Positions 19,401 to 28,760 of a stretch of 64,000 nucleotides of DNA are shown here, in pieces (position 1 is the first letter of the stretch; the number at the start of each line of letters is the position of its first letter). Position numbers and translations under genes: made by a program. This DNA is from Nitrosopumilus cobalaminigenes (GTDB taxonomy: Archaea > Thermoproteota > Nitrososphaeria > Nitrososphaerales > Nitrosopumilaceae), in NCBI RefSeq assembly GCF_013407145.1, contig NZ_CP026993.1:310001-374000 (forward strand). The letters are read 5' to 3'. The notes beneath the pieces are model-generated. The model worked only from the letters and a program-made list of their open reading frames with translations. It was not told the origin of the DNA and did no database searches.

Positions 19401-19832
19401 AAAGCATTCCCAGTTGAAGTTTTCATTGGAGTTGTATATTACCAAAAACTTCACCACATGGTTGCAGACAAAATCCATGCAAGAGCACGTGGACAAGTTC
19501 AGATGTTAACTAAACAACCAACTGAAGGAAGAGCAAGAGGTGGTGGTTTAAGATTTGGTGAGATGGAAAGAGACTGTTTAATTGCATATGGTGCTTCTAT
19601 GATTCTTAAAGACAGATTGTTAGACGAGTCTGATAAATCTGATATTTTTGTATGTGAAAGATGTGGACTGGTTGCATATCATGATGTTAAACAAAGAAAA
19701 TACGTTTGCAGAGTTTGTGGTGATAAAGCCAAAGTATCTTCTGTATCTGTCGCATATGCATTCAAACTACTCTTACAAGAAATGCAAAGTCTTAACGTTG
19801 CACCGAGATTGTTAATCAAGGAGAAAATCTAG
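16485..19832 (+). CDS. rpoB: RNA polymerase subunit B (undivided)
   Basis: Second-largest subunit, forming half of the catalytic cleft. The 1115-residue protein is unsplit, joining what some archaea encode as B' and B''. Visible signatures include NGSERVIVGLEDL near residue 160, GSNCGLVKNLA near 464, the hybrid-binding EDAIVLSKAS, GDKFASRHGQKGV near 870, GEMERDCLIAYGAS near 1025, and a C-terminal zinc ribbon (CERCGLVAYH...CRVCGD). The start is directly after the rpoH stop; GGTGG lies upstream of it. Confidence 0.97.
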   Translation: MVDPSTKRWPVIQDILKREGIARQHLNSFDEFLERGLQSIINEVGQIDIENAEYPYKIQLGKVKLQQPRMMELDGSITHITPAEARLRNVSYSAPVMMEASVVEDGKILESRFVHIGDVPVMAKSNACILHNFSSQKLIEHGEDPNDPGGYFIINGSERVIVGLEDLSYNKIIVDRETVGGNIVFKAKVYSSIVGYRAKLELVMKNDGLIVARIPGSPVDIPVVTLMRALGLESDREIASVVSLVDDIQDELEGSFEKAGDVPTSKDAIVYISKRIAPGMLEEFQIKRAETLLDWGLLPHLGKHPENRKEKAQFLGEAACKLLELKLGWITPDDKDHYGNKVIKFAGQMLADLFRTAFRNLVRDMKYQLERSGQKRGINAVAAAIRPGIITDKLNNAIATGNWGRGRVGVTQLLDRTNYLSTISHLRRIQSPLSRTQPNFEARDLHATHFGRICPSETPEGSNCGLVKNLALSGIISVNVPSEEIVEKLYDLGTVHFFDAKEDLKKDGTRIFVDGRLIGYAKDGQELAESLRELRRNSKIHPHVGVSFHKSEIEGSTRRLYVNCNAGRVLRPLIIIKDNKPLLTSELLDKISKKLLSWTDLLRMGVLEMIDANEEENCYVTLDEKDAKKHTHLEVFPPAILGAGASIIPYPEHNQSPRNTYESAMAKQSLGFSTPMMNTSTYVRQHFMLYPQVPIVNTKAMKLLGLEDRPAGQNCVVAVLPFDGYNIEDAIVLSKASVDRGLGRTFFFRIYDAEAKQYPGGMRDSFEIPNAEDNIRGYKGERAYRLLEDDGVVASEATVKGGDILIGKTSPPRFMEEYREFESSGPYRRDTSIGVRPSEAGVIDTVVMTQSNEGGKMYKIRARDMRIPEIGDKFASRHGQKGVLGILAKAEDLPYTASGMSPDVLINPHAFPSRMTVGMMMESICGKAAALRGKRFDGSAFVGEKMPEVKEVMDAHGFEYSGKEIMYDGRTGKAFPVEVFIGVVYYQKLHHMVADKIHARARGQVQMLTKQPTEGRARGGGLRFGEMERDCLIAYGASMILKDRLLDESDKSDIFVCERCGLVAYHDVKQRKYVCRVCGDKAKVSSVSVAYAFKLLLQEMQSLNVAPRLLIKEKI

Positions 19833-19834
19833 AG

Positions 19835-22800
19835 ATGTCTGTTCAAGCAATTAAAGCAATTGATGGTATAAGATTCTCTGTATGGTCTCCAACTGAAATT
19901 AGAAAATATTCAGTAGCTGAAATCACTGCTCCTGAAACATATGATGAAGACGGAATGCCAGTTCAAGGAGGTCTTATGGATGGTAGACTGGGAACACTTG
20001 AGCCTGGACAAAAATGTCTGACCTGTGGAAATACTGCCGCAAGATGTCCTGGACACTTTGGACACATTGAACTTGCAGAACCAATTTTACACATTGCCTT
20101 TATTGATAACATCTACAAACTGTTACAATCAACATGTCGTTCTTGTGCAAGACTCAAAGTTCCTCAAGAGGATCTAAACGCATTCCAAAAAATCAAAGAT
20201 AAACATGCAGCTTACACTGTCGTTTCACAAAAACGAATTCCAGAACAAATTATTGAAAAAGCCAAAAAAGCAAAAGAATGTCCACACTGTGGAAAAACAC
20301 AATACGAACTAGTCTTTACAAAACCAACTATCTTTGTCGAAAAAACTGAAATTGGTGAGCACAGATTATTGCCAATTACAATTAGAGAAAGATTTTCACA
20401 AATTGTAGATGAGGATTTAGAATTATTATCATATGATCCAATCACTGCAAGACCAGAATGGTTTATTCTTCAAGCATTACCTGTTCCACCTGTAACTGTT
20501 AGACCTTCAATTATTCTTGAAACTGGAATTAGATCAGAAGATGACTTGACACACAAGATGGTCGATATCATTAGAGTTAATCAGAGATTAAAAGAAAGTA
20601 AAGAAGCAGGAACTCCACCATTAATTGTTCAAGATTTAGTTGACCTGTTACAATATCACTCTACAACATATTTCGATAACGAAGTTTCTGGAATTCCACA
20701 AGCTCACCACCGTTCTGGACGTCCTCTCAAAACATTAACTCAAAGACTAAAAGGAAAAGAGGGAAGATTTAGAGGATCATTATCTGGAAAGAGAGTTGAC
20801 TTTTCAAGTAGAACTGTAATTTCACCAGATCCTAATTTGGATTTGTCTGAAGTCGGTGTACCTGAACAAGTAGCCATGAAACTAACCATTCCTGAAATTG
20901 TTACAGAATGGAATATTGAGAGGATGAGAAAACTTGTAATTAACGGACCTGAAAAATTCCCAGGTGTAAACTATATCGTTAGACCTGATGGTGTAAAGAT
21001 TAGATTAGATTTCGTAGAAGACCGTTCTACAATTGCTGAAACCCTTGAAATTGGCTATTTGATTGAAAGACATCTTGCCGACGGTGACATTGTCATGTTT
21101 AACAGACAACCATCACTCCACCAGATGTCCATCATGGCTCACTATGTGAGAGTACTTCCAGGTAAAACTTTCAGACTACACCCATCTGTTTGTCCACCAT
21201 ACAACGCAGACTTTGATGGTGATGAGATGAACCTTCACGTCCCTCAAAGTGAGGAAGCAAGAGCAGAAGCAATTCTGTTGATGAGAGTTCAAGATCAATT
21301 AATCTCTCCAAGATACGGTGGTCCAATTATTGGAGCACTAAGAGACTTTGTAACTGGTGCATATCTTCTAACTAAAGACGACACTACACTATCTGTTCAG
21401 GAATTTTCAAACTATGCAATGCTTGGAGGTTATGCTGATGCACTTCCAAAACCTGGCACTAAAACAAAAGACGGTCCTGCATATACTGGAAAACAACTAT
21501 TCTCATTATTCCTTCCAAATGATTTCAATTATGTACTTACATCAAAATGGTCTAAAGGAACTAAAGGTCCAGAGAAAGATGTTGTAATTAAAAACGGTGA
21601 GCTAATCAGCGGTGTAATTGACAAAACATCAATTGGTGCAGAAGAACCTGAAAGTATCCTACACAGAATTACCAAAGACTATGGAAATGCAGCTGGTAAA
21701 ACTTTCTTAAACTCTATTCTAATTATGGTAAAACAATTCATCACTCACTATGGTTTCAGTTATGGTTATGGTGACCTCGAAGTTCCAGAGAAGAACGTAG
21801 AGAAAATTCTAACTGACATTCAAGAAACTTATGATATTGTTGCTGATTTAACTGACCAATACAAGAAAGGAACTCTCAAACTAACTAGAGGTATGAAAGC
21901 AGAAGAAGCTTTAGAGGCTTACATTGTTAATGAATTAGGTAAAGCCAGAGTCAAAGCAGGAGATACTGCTAATGATTCTCTAGATGATAGTAATGCTGGA
22001 AAAATTATGGCAACCACTGGTGCCAGAGGTTCAGCACTTAACGTAGGTCAGATGGCAGGTGCCTTGGGCCAACAATCAAGAAGAGGTAACAGAATGAATG
22101 ATGGTTACAGTAATCGTGCATTAACACACTATCAAGAACATGATAGTAATCCTGATGCCCATGGATTTGTAAAATCAAATTACAGAACTGGTTTAACAGC
22201 TTTAGAATTCTTCTTCCACGCAATGGGTGGTCGTGAAGGCCTTGTAGATACTGCAGTCAGAACACAACAGAGTGGTTACATGCAGCGTAGATTGATTAAC
22301 GCTTTAGAACACATTAGATTAGAATATGATGGAACTGTAAGAGATCCTCACGGACACATTGTTCAATTCCTTTATGGTGAAGATGGAATCGATGTGCAGA
22401 AAAGTGATCATGGTGAAGCATTTAACGCAAGTAGATTGGCTGAATCTCAAACCATTATTGATTCTGGAAAGAAAGCAACAAAAGATGAAATTGACACACT
22501 TGCTAAAAAATACACAAAGACATTCAATCCTAGATTAACTGAACTTGTAACTGATGCTTTACAAAAATCCAACTTGAGTAAAGCCGGTGTTGAAGCAGTA
22601 TGTAAGAAGGGACTTTCATTATACAACAAAGCCCAAGTAGAACCTGGTCAAGCAGTAGGAATTGTCACTGCACAATCAATCGGAGAACCTGGTACTCAGA
22701 TGACTTTGAGAACTTTCCACTTTGCAGGAATTAAAGAGAGAAACGTTACCTTGGGTCTTCCAAGATTAATTGAACTAGTAGATGCTAGAAAGAAGCCTGT

Positions 22801-23626
22801 CACTCCAACTATGGATATTTACCTTGATGAGGAATCAAAGAAATCTCGAGAAAAAGCAATCGAAGTTGCACGAAATGTATTGCAAACTAAGGTAAGTGCA
22901 CTAATTGCAGATACTGAAACAGATTATTCTACAAATATCAAACTAATCTTGAGCACTAACAGACTACAAGAAAGAGGATGCTCTATTGCAGAAGTAGAAG
23001 CCGCACTTTCATCAAACAAGAAATTCAAGATGGAAACCACAGGCGAATTAATCACATTGAACTTAGTAGATGAGGCAGACACTGCAACTGCAATTGCAAT
23101 TAGAAACAAAGTTCTCAATACTACTGTTAAAGGAGTTCCAGATGTTGAACGAGTTACACTGGTTCAAAAAGATGATGAATGGGTCATCCAAACAACTGGT
23201 TCTAATGTTGCTAAAGTTCTTGAAGTAAAAGGAATCGACAAAAAGAATGTCAGAACAAACAATGTCTTTGAAATTGCAGGAACCTTGGGTATTGAGGCTG
23301 CAAGAAATTCATTAATTGATGAACTAAACCATACTTTGGGTGACCAAGGATTAGAAGTTGATAACAGATACATCATGTTGGTATCTGATTTGATGTGTTC
23401 TAGAGGATACATGCAACAAATTGGTAGACACGGAATTGCCGGTACCAAAGACAGTGTCCTTGCAAGAGCTGCATTCGAAATTACCGTTCCAACAATTGCA
23501 CATGCTGCACTTGGTGGAGAAATTGAACAACTCAAAGGCATTACTGAAAATGTTATTGTTGGCAGTAACATTCCAATCGGAAGTGGCACTGTTGACTTAT
23601 ACATGCAAGTAAGCAAGAAAAAATAG
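19835..23626 (+). CDS. rpoA: RNA polymerase subunit A, A' and A'' fused
   Basis: Largest subunit, carrying the active site. In most archaea it is split into rpoA1 and rpoA2; here a single 1263-residue frame contains both, as known for Thaumarchaeota. The N-terminal zinc site is CLTCGNTAARCPGHFGH, the catalytic Mg-binding loop is NADFDGDEMNLHVP near residue 465, and the A'' part has GIVTAQSIGEPGTQMTLRTFH near 950 and GSALNVGQMAGALGQQ near 735. An AGGAG ribosome-binding site precedes the ATG. The stop is followed within 20 bases by the Lsm gene. Confidence 0.97.
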   Translation: MSVQAIKAIDGIRFSVWSPTEIRKYSVAEITAPETYDEDGMPVQGGLMDGRLGTLEPGQKCLTCGNTAARCPGHFGHIELAEPILHIAFIDNIYKLLQSTCRSCARLKVPQEDLNAFQKIKDKHAAYTVVSQKRIPEQIIEKAKKAKECPHCGKTQYELVFTKPTIFVEKTEIGEHRLLPITIRERFSQIVDEDLELLSYDPITARPEWFILQALPVPPVTVRPSIILETGIRSEDDLTHKMVDIIRVNQRLKESKEAGTPPLIVQDLVDLLQYHSTTYFDNEVSGIPQAHHRSGRPLKTLTQRLKGKEGRFRGSLSGKRVDFSSRTVISPDPNLDLSEVGVPEQVAMKLTIPEIVTEWNIERMRKLVINGPEKFPGVNYIVRPDGVKIRLDFVEDRSTIAETLEIGYLIERHLADGDIVMFNRQPSLHQMSIMAHYVRVLPGKTFRLHPSVCPPYNADFDGDEMNLHVPQSEEARAEAILLMRVQDQLISPRYGGPIIGALRDFVTGAYLLTKDDTTLSVQEFSNYAMLGGYADALPKPGTKTKDGPAYTGKQLFSLFLPNDFNYVLTSKWSKGTKGPEKDVVIKNGELISGVIDKTSIGAEEPESILHRITKDYGNAAGKTFLNSILIMVKQFITHYGFSYGYGDLEVPEKNVEKILTDIQETYDIVADLTDQYKKGTLKLTRGMKAEEALEAYIVNELGKARVKAGDTANDSLDDSNAGKIMATTGARGSALNVGQMAGALGQQSRRGNRMNDGYSNRALTHYQEHDSNPDAHGFVKSNYRTGLTALEFFFHAMGGREGLVDTAVRTQQSGYMQRRLINALEHIRLEYDGTVRDPHGHIVQFLYGEDGIDVQKSDHGEAFNASRLAESQTIIDSGKKATKDEIDTLAKKYTKTFNPRLTELVTDALQKSNLSKAGVEAVCKKGLSLYNKAQVEPGQAVGIVTAQSIGEPGTQMTLRTFHFAGIKERNVTLGLPRLIELVDARKKPVTPTMDIYLDEESKKSREKAIEVARNVLQTKVSALIADTETDYSTNIKLILSTNRLQERGCSIAEVEAALSSNKKFKMETTGELITLNLVDEADTATAIAIRNKVLNTTVKGVPDVERVTLVQKDDEWVIQTTGSNVAKVLEVKGIDKKNVRTNNVFEIAGTLGIEAARNSLIDELNHTLGDQGLEVDNRYIMLVSDLMCSRGYMQQIGRHGIAGTKDSVLARAAFEITVPTIAHAALGGEIEQLKGITENVIVGSNIPIGSGTVDLYMQVSKKK

Positions 23627-23641
23627 AATCAAGTGATAATT

Positions 23642-23872
23642 ATGGCCGATGAAATTTCTACATTAATGAGTAACAGTAAAGACAAAGTTGTCTTACTTCG
23701 ATTGAGAAATACAAAAACCATTCAAGGTGTACTCAAAGATTTTGACATTCACATGAATCTAACATTAGATGATGCTGAAGATGTCACAGAGGAAAAACAC
23801 GAAAAACTCGGTAAAATTCTACTCCGAGGAGATAACATTCTTGCAGTTTCTTTACCTGAAGAAGAATCTTAG
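23642..23872 (+). CDS. Lsm/Sm-like archaeal RNA-binding protein
   Basis: Small Sm-fold protein (76 residues) that forms rings and binds U-rich RNA. The Sm1 motif spans residues ~20-50 (LLRLRNTKTIQGVLKDFD, then HMNLTLDDA) and Sm2 is KILLRGDNILAVSLP. ATG 23642 is preferred over GTG 23633 because GTGAT just upstream fits a ribosome-binding site. It follows rpoA closely and is probably in the same transcript. Confidence 0.92.
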   Translation: MADEISTLMSNSKDKVVLLRLRNTKTIQGVLKDFDIHMNLTLDDAEDVTEEKHEKLGKILLRGDNILAVSLPEEES

Positions 23873-23920
23873 AAAATTATTCATCAAACATTAAATTCAA
23901 TCTCTCTTAGAATTTTTAAC

Positions 23921-25099
23921 ATGCTGAATTTTATTTTATTGTCATTATTTTTACTACCTGTTTTTGGACAATCAGCTCCTGACTATGATGATCCTTATTC
24001 TCCAATTTTTACTGACAAGCCAGTTTACTCATGGACTGACAAAATGAAGATCACAATTATTTCTCCTAGCTGGAATGCTGATAGACATCTAGTTGATTCT
24101 ATTGGAGATACTAGTGAGCATGCAATTAAAATTTCAACATCTGAGCATTCTCTAGAATCGTATAGATTCACTGAAACAGATGTCAACTCTGGAATTTTTA
24201 CTGGTGAGGTGATTCTCACTGGTTTTACACATGACGCCGACGGTGATGGTGATTTTGATACTTCGCCAAGAACAATCGGAAATGGACCCACTAGCGGATT
24301 TTTACAAGTAGATAGGGATTCCGCAATTACTATTTCATTTGAATTTGCTGATGGTGTAGTATTGGTTGAATCAGTTCCCGTAAGTTGGAATGTGGGCACA
24401 ATTAATTTCATAGAAGATGTCTTTTTTGTTGAGGATTCAGCAATAATTCGCGTAGTTGATTTAGATATGAATCTCAATCCCGAGGCTCTAGATAATCTAC
24501 CTATTCAGATTTCTTCTGATTCTGATGTTGCAGGAATTGAAGTAAATGCTGTAGAGACCTCTGAGAGTTCTGGCTCTTTTATTGCAACAATTTCTCTATC
24601 TCAAAATTCCGCCTCTAGTGGAAATAGACTTTATTCATTACCTGGAGATGAAATCTTTGCCAAATACGATGACCATACTTTGCCAAAACCATATTCTACA
24701 TCAGATAATTTAGAAATAGAAACTTCGGCAACAGTTGACTCATCAATTCCCCCAATTGAAAGAATACAAAATTCGCCAATCACTTTCTCTGATGGTTTAG
24801 GCAATCCGATGGAATCGTTTTCACAAAATTCCCAGATGCAAATTGTTGGAACAATTGGTAACTATCATGATTTTACGCAAAACTTTGTTTATCTTTTTCA
24901 GATAAAAAATGACAAAAACTTTGTAGAATCTCTTTCGTGGGTTAGGGGAGAAATTTCATCTGGTCAAATTTTGGATGTTTCACAATCTTGGATTCCAAAT
25001 AAATCAGGAAAATACCAAATTGAGACTTTTGTTTGGAATTCAATTAGTGATTCAACTGCCCTATCACCAATAATGTCTACTTTGATAACTGTAAAATGA
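23921..25099 (+). CDS. Secreted protein with S-layer-like beta domains, function unknown
   Basis: Exported protein of 392 residues with a short signal peptide (~1-17, ends FGQ). It contains two regions with the pattern TDVNSGIFTGEV and SESSGSFIATI, matching the VGPNSGIFD/TGPSTGIFEG pattern of the large surface protein at 1168, so they share a domain type. A last ~100 residues (VGTIGNYHDFTQNFVYLFQI) look like a separate beta domain. The TATA-like CATTAAATTC is 27 nt upstream, so it probably has its own promoter despite lying in the RNA polymerase region. No membrane anchor is seen at the C-terminus. Confidence 0.75.
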   Translation: MLNFILLSLFLLPVFGQSAPDYDDPYSPIFTDKPVYSWTDKMKITIISPSWNADRHLVDSIGDTSEHAIKISTSEHSLESYRFTETDVNSGIFTGEVILTGFTHDADGDGDFDTSPRTIGNGPTSGFLQVDRDSAITISFEFADGVVLVESVPVSWNVGTINFIEDVFFVEDSAIIRVVDLDMNLNPEALDNLPIQISSDSDVAGIEVNAVETSESSGSFIATISLSQNSASSGNRLYSLPGDEIFAKYDDHTLPKPYSTSDNLEIETSATVDSSIPPIERIQNSPITFSDGLGNPMESFSQNSQMQIVGTIGNYHDFTQNFVYLFQIKNDKNFVESLSWVRGEISSGQILDVSQSWIPNKSGKYQIETFVWNSISDSTALSPIMSTLITVK

Positions 25100-25150
25100 A
25101 AAGAATAATTTCTACGTGATTATTAAATACAAAAATACGTTTCAACCCTT

Positions 25151-26770
25151 GTGTTAGGAATTGTTTTAGGAATTACCTTAGTGTTAGCCGTATTTTCATC
25201 TGTCATTTTTACTGAAGTTTATGCCGATTCATTTGGTGTACACTTTGACCAGGATCTTTACGAACTAGGTGATAATCTTACGATAAATGGTGAAATTTCA
25301 GATGTAAGAATGCCAGTAATTGCTATGAGCATCTATGATCCAGATGGACAAATCCTGTCTGCAAACAATTTAGAAATTTCATCTGACAATACTTTTTCTA
25401 AAACTGTTTCCCTAGATTCTCCATTTTATGAAAAAACTGGGGAATACATGGTGAAATTAGATTATGGACAGATATCTGAAAATCATTATTTTCTTGTAGA
25501 TGCGGAACTGTTTGCGCCTGATATTCTAATTGAAGAAGTTGCTGAACCTGAGATTATTCTACTATACACAGAACAAAAACAGTACACTGACAAAGAAACT
25601 GTGGAGATAACAGGACTTGTATCCTCAAAAGATTCTCCAACTGTGTTGATTGGAATCTATGATCCATTTGGAATGCCGGCTGGATTTTATTTTGGCACAA
25701 TTGATTCTAACTTGGAATTTACAACAAGCTTTCTTGTAAAAGACGGCGTTAATTTCAGAGTTGATGGAACATATTCTGTAAAAGCACATTATGGCGAATC
25801 TGAAGCAACTTCATTTTTTGATTATTCCAAAGTTATTCCAATTGATGTAGATGATTCCTCAGAAAATCAATCTGATGAAAATGAAACTGTTGATGAAATT
25901 GATGAATCTAATGATGATGAATTGAACGATGAAAACCAAAACGATTCAACAGAACAATCCTCTGATGACTCACAAGACAATTCTGTAATTGAATCTAAAT
26001 CCGTTGAATCTAAACCAATTGAATCTGCAAAAGAAACTAAAAGTGAAATTGTAACCACTGAAAACATTGAAAAGAAAACTTCAATCACAAAGATTGATGA
26101 TTTGGAAACTAAAACAACTCAAAAAGAAATTCCAACTCCCAAGAAAATAACAAAAGAAAATAATCTTACTGTAGAAGATGTGGAATTGGGAAAACTGTTA
26201 AACCAAATTAAATTAGATTGTGATTCTAGTACTTACACTGATACAATTTCATACTATGATGGGATGGGACCTGCATTGTATAGACTGTGTCAATTTGACA
26301 GCTCATTGAATTTTTTCAACGAGTCTTTAATTGATTATCCAAACGATGTTGAAATACTTGTCAACAAGGGTTCGACTTTGGGAAAATTAGGCTATTATTC
26401 TGAGGCTATATTGTATTATGATCACGCCATCAAAATAGATCCTGGTTTCCTTCCTGCAAAAAATAACAAAGCAAATGCACTTGCAAACTTGGGAAATTTC
26501 AATGATGCAGTTTTCTTGTATAATGAAGTTTTGGAACAAAATCCAAATTATCTAACTGCAAGGGAAAATCTTGAAATTGTTTTATCATCTAATTTTGATA
26601 TCTCTAGAAATGCATCTGAAATGATTGTTGAGAATAATTACAATCCAAATATTTCATCTACTGAAAATATCTCATCATCAAACTCTGAAAAATTAAAACA
26701 AACGAATTTTTTTGATGAGGTAGGGATGGCATTTTCAACTTTGGGTTCTCTGTTTGGTTTTCTAAACTAA
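25151..26770 (+). CDS. Exported protein with two Ig-like modules, acidic linker and TPR repeats
   Basis: 539 residues. The N-terminus is a signal peptide or anchor (~1-26, ending VYA-DS). Residues ~27-125 and ~130-225 are two Ig-like modules of the family seen in the PEFG proteins (GDNLTINGEI...FYEKTGEYMVKLDYG). Residues ~235-345 are a highly acidic Ser/Asp/Glu/Asn linker. Residues ~375-480 contain tetratricopeptide repeats (VEILVNKGSTLGKLGYYSEA, YYDHAIKIDPGFLPAKNNKA, NPNYLTARENL). The GTG start is about 27 nt after TATTAAATAC. TPRs on the outside suggest a scaffold for envelope proteins; this is inference. Confidence 0.75.
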   Translation: MLGIVLGITLVLAVFSSVIFTEVYADSFGVHFDQDLYELGDNLTINGEISDVRMPVIAMSIYDPDGQILSANNLEISSDNTFSKTVSLDSPFYEKTGEYMVKLDYGQISENHYFLVDAELFAPDILIEEVAEPEIILLYTEQKQYTDKETVEITGLVSSKDSPTVLIGIYDPFGMPAGFYFGTIDSNLEFTTSFLVKDGVNFRVDGTYSVKAHYGESEATSFFDYSKVIPIDVDDSSENQSDENETVDEIDESNDDELNDENQNDSTEQSSDDSQDNSVIESKSVESKPIESAKETKSEIVTTENIEKKTSITKIDDLETKTTQKEIPTPKKITKENNLTVEDVELGKLLNQIKLDCDSSTYTDTISYYDGMGPALYRLCQFDSSLNFFNESLIDYPNDVEILVNKGSTLGKLGYYSEAILYYDHAIKIDPGFLPAKNNKANALANLGNFNDAVFLYNEVLEQNPNYLTARENLEIVLSSNFDISRNASEMIVENNYNPNISSTENISSSNSEKLKQTNFFDEVGMAFSTLGSLFGFLN

Positions 26771-26845
26771 TTTTCAAAAATCACACGCTTGGTTTTTCAA
26801 TAAACCTATAAAGCCCTGACAAGACGATCGATTTAAGGAAAACAC

Positions 26846-27169
26846 ATGAGTAAGATACTTGAAAAATCACTAAAAGATGCCCGTAAAGAAGATAAACTAA
26901 CAATGGGTGCTAAACAAGTTTTGAACTCCATTAAAAATTCCAAGCTAATTGTATTGTCTCAATCAATTAAAAAAGAAATGTTTGAGCAAATTGAATCAGA
27001 TGCAAAAAAAGAAAAAATACCTTTAGTCAACTTTCAAGGGACCTCAGTCGCATTAGGCAGACTATGTGGCTTACAATTTAGAATTTCGACAATTTCGTTT
27101 ACTTCAATCGATGATGCAAGCATCAAATCAATTTTAAAAGATACAGAAGCTGAGGAAAAAAATGATTAA
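26846..27169 (+). CDS. rpl30e: Ribosomal protein eL30 (L30e)
   Basis: Archaeal/eukaryotic large-subunit protein of the L7Ae/L30e fold. The 107 residues include the family pattern TMGAKQVLNSIKNSKLIVLSQ and the conserved C-terminal LGRLCGLQFRISTISF. It begins the second half of the RNA polymerase region (rpl30e-nusA-rps12-rps7), a conserved archaeal order. A TATA-like CCTATAAAG upstream gives it its own promoter. Confidence 0.93.
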   Translation: MSKILEKSLKDARKEDKLTMGAKQVLNSIKNSKLIVLSQSIKKEMFEQIESDAKKEKIPLVNFQGTSVALGRLCGLQFRISTISFTSIDDASIKSILKDTEAEEKND

Positions 27170-27233
27170 CTGTAATTTCTTTAATGAAAGTTTAAATGAG
27201 ACATTTTTTGTTCGGAGATAAAAAGGAATTCTA

Positions 27234-27698
27234 ATGACACAATCAATTAAACTCACAACTGATCAAATGCGAATGATGTCATTGTTCCAAAATGTTACTG
27301 GTGCAACAGCACGTGATTGTGTAGAAGATGAAAAACAAGATAGAGTAATTTTTGTAGTTAATACTGGTAAAATGGGATTAGCAATTGGTAAAGGTGGAAT
27401 TCATATCAAATCATTACAAAATATTGTTAAAAGAAATGTTGAATTGGTAGAATTTGACGAAGATCCAGCAAAATTCTTGTCTAATTTGCTTAATTCAAAA
27501 CTGATTTCAGAAGTAAAAATAAATAAACGAGCCGACGGGTCAAAACAGGCAATAGTAATGGTAGACCCAAGAAAGAAAGGAATTGTAGTTGGAAGAGAAG
27601 GTAGAAATGCAGAAAAGGCAAGACTACTTGCAAAACGATATTTTGATATTAGCAGTGTATTGATTAACAGTCCTGAACGGGCTACTTTGGAGATGTAA
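27234..27698 (+). CDS. nusA: NusA-like transcription factor (archaeal, KH domains only)
   Basis: RNA-binding protein with two KH domains, without the N-terminal polymerase-binding and S1 domains of bacterial NusA, as usual in archaea. Residues ~45-60 hold GKMGLAIGKGGIHIKSL (KH1 GxxG) and ~115-130 hold GIVVGREGRNAEKARLL (KH2 GxxG). The length (154) is normal. It lies directly upstream of rps12, as in other archaea. Confidence 0.93.
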   Translation: MTQSIKLTTDQMRMMSLFQNVTGATARDCVEDEKQDRVIFVVNTGKMGLAIGKGGIHIKSLQNIVKRNVELVEFDEDPAKFLSNLLNSKLISEVKINKRADGSKQAIVMVDPRKKGIVVGREGRNAEKARLLAKRYFDISSVLINSPERATLEM

Positions 27699-27701
27699 GA
27701 T

Positions 27702-28139
27702 ATGAGAAAATCACCACTTGGATTATTTGCTGGCAGAGTTTTAACAACTAAAAAGAAAAAACAAAGATGGGCAATCTCTACTTTCAAAAGAAGAAAATTA
27801 GGTATTGATAAAAAATCTGATCCTCTTGGAGGAGCACCACAAGGTCGTGGTATTGTTTTAGAAAAAGTTGGTATTGCAGCAAAACAGCCAAACTCTGCTA
27901 TCAGAAAATGTGTTAGAGTTCAACTAATTAGAAATGGCAAATCAGTAACTGCATTCTTGCCAAGAGACGGTGCAATGAACTTCATTGATGAACACGATGA
28001 GGTTACAATTGAAGGAATGGGTGCAACACAAGGTGGTGCAATGGGAGATATTCCTGGAGTTAGATTCAAAGTTTCAAAAGTTAATGGTACATCACTTCAT
28101 GAACTAGTAATTGGAAAGAAGGAGAAACCAAGGAGATAG
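27702..28139 (+). CDS. rps12: Ribosomal protein uS12
   Basis: Small-subunit decoding-centre protein of 145 residues. The signatures [20 protein letters not shown] and [19 protein letters not shown] are typical of the archaeal form. A GGAGATG ribosome-binding site lies in the end of nusA, about eight bases upstream. Confidence 0.97.
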   Translation: MRKSPLGLFAGRVLTTKKKKQRWAISTFKRRKLGIDKKSDPLGGAPQGRGIVLEKVGIAAKQPNSAIRKCVRVQLIRNGKSVTAFLPRDGAMNFIDEHDEVTIEGMGATQGGAMGDIPGVRFKVSKVNGTSLHELVIGKKEKPRR

Positions 28140-28141
28140 AC

Positions 28142-28741
28142 ATGGCTGAAACTAAAAATTTACTATTATTTAGAAAATGGGATTTATCCAACATTGAAGT
28201 TGTTGATCCTGGATTAAAAACTGCTATTTCATTGAGAAAACAAATCTTACCTTACACTTTTGGTCGTTCTGCATTAAAGAGATTCAATAAAGCTGAAGTT
28301 AACATTGTTGAGAGACTAATCAACAAATCAATGCACTTTGGAAAAAAATATGCAAAGAACACTGGTAGAATGACTGGTAAAAAAACTAAATTAATCAACA
28401 CTGTAAAAACTGCTTTTGAAATTATTGAACTAAAAACAGGACAACATCCTGTACAAGTTTTAGTCAAAGCAATTGAATTTTCTGCTCCAACTGAAGATAC
28501 TACTAGAATTGTTTATGGTGGTACCACATACCATGTATCAGTAGATGTTGCTCCAATCAGAAGAGTTGACATGGCTTTGAAGTTTATTGCTGATTCAGTT
28601 AAAGAGGCAACATTTTCTAATCCTAAACCAATCGAAGAACATTTGGCTGAACAACTAATCCTTGCAGCAAATAATGACTCTAGTTCTCCTTCTGTTAAGA
28701 AGAGACATGAGTTGGAAAGAATCGCACAAGCATCAAGATAG
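28142..28741 (+). CDS. rps7: Ribosomal protein uS7
   Basis: Small-subunit head protein of 199 residues, archaeal type. Recognised by MTGKKTKLINTVKTAFEII, TRIVYGGTTYHVSVDVAPIR and the C-terminal SSSPSVKKRHELERIAQASR. It is preceded by GGAGATAG inside the end of rps12 and closes the operon; a tRNA gene on the opposite strand follows. Confidence 0.97.
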   Translation: MAETKNLLLFRKWDLSNIEVVDPGLKTAISLRKQILPYTFGRSALKRFNKAEVNIVERLINKSMHFGKKYAKNTGRMTGKKTKLINTVKTAFEIIELKTGQHPVQVLVKAIEFSAPTEDTTRIVYGGTTYHVSVDVAPIRRVDMALKFIADSVKEATFSNPKPIEEHLAEQLILAANNDSSSPSVKKRHELERIAQASR

Positions 28742-28760
28742 TCTTTTTTAGAATTTTAGG

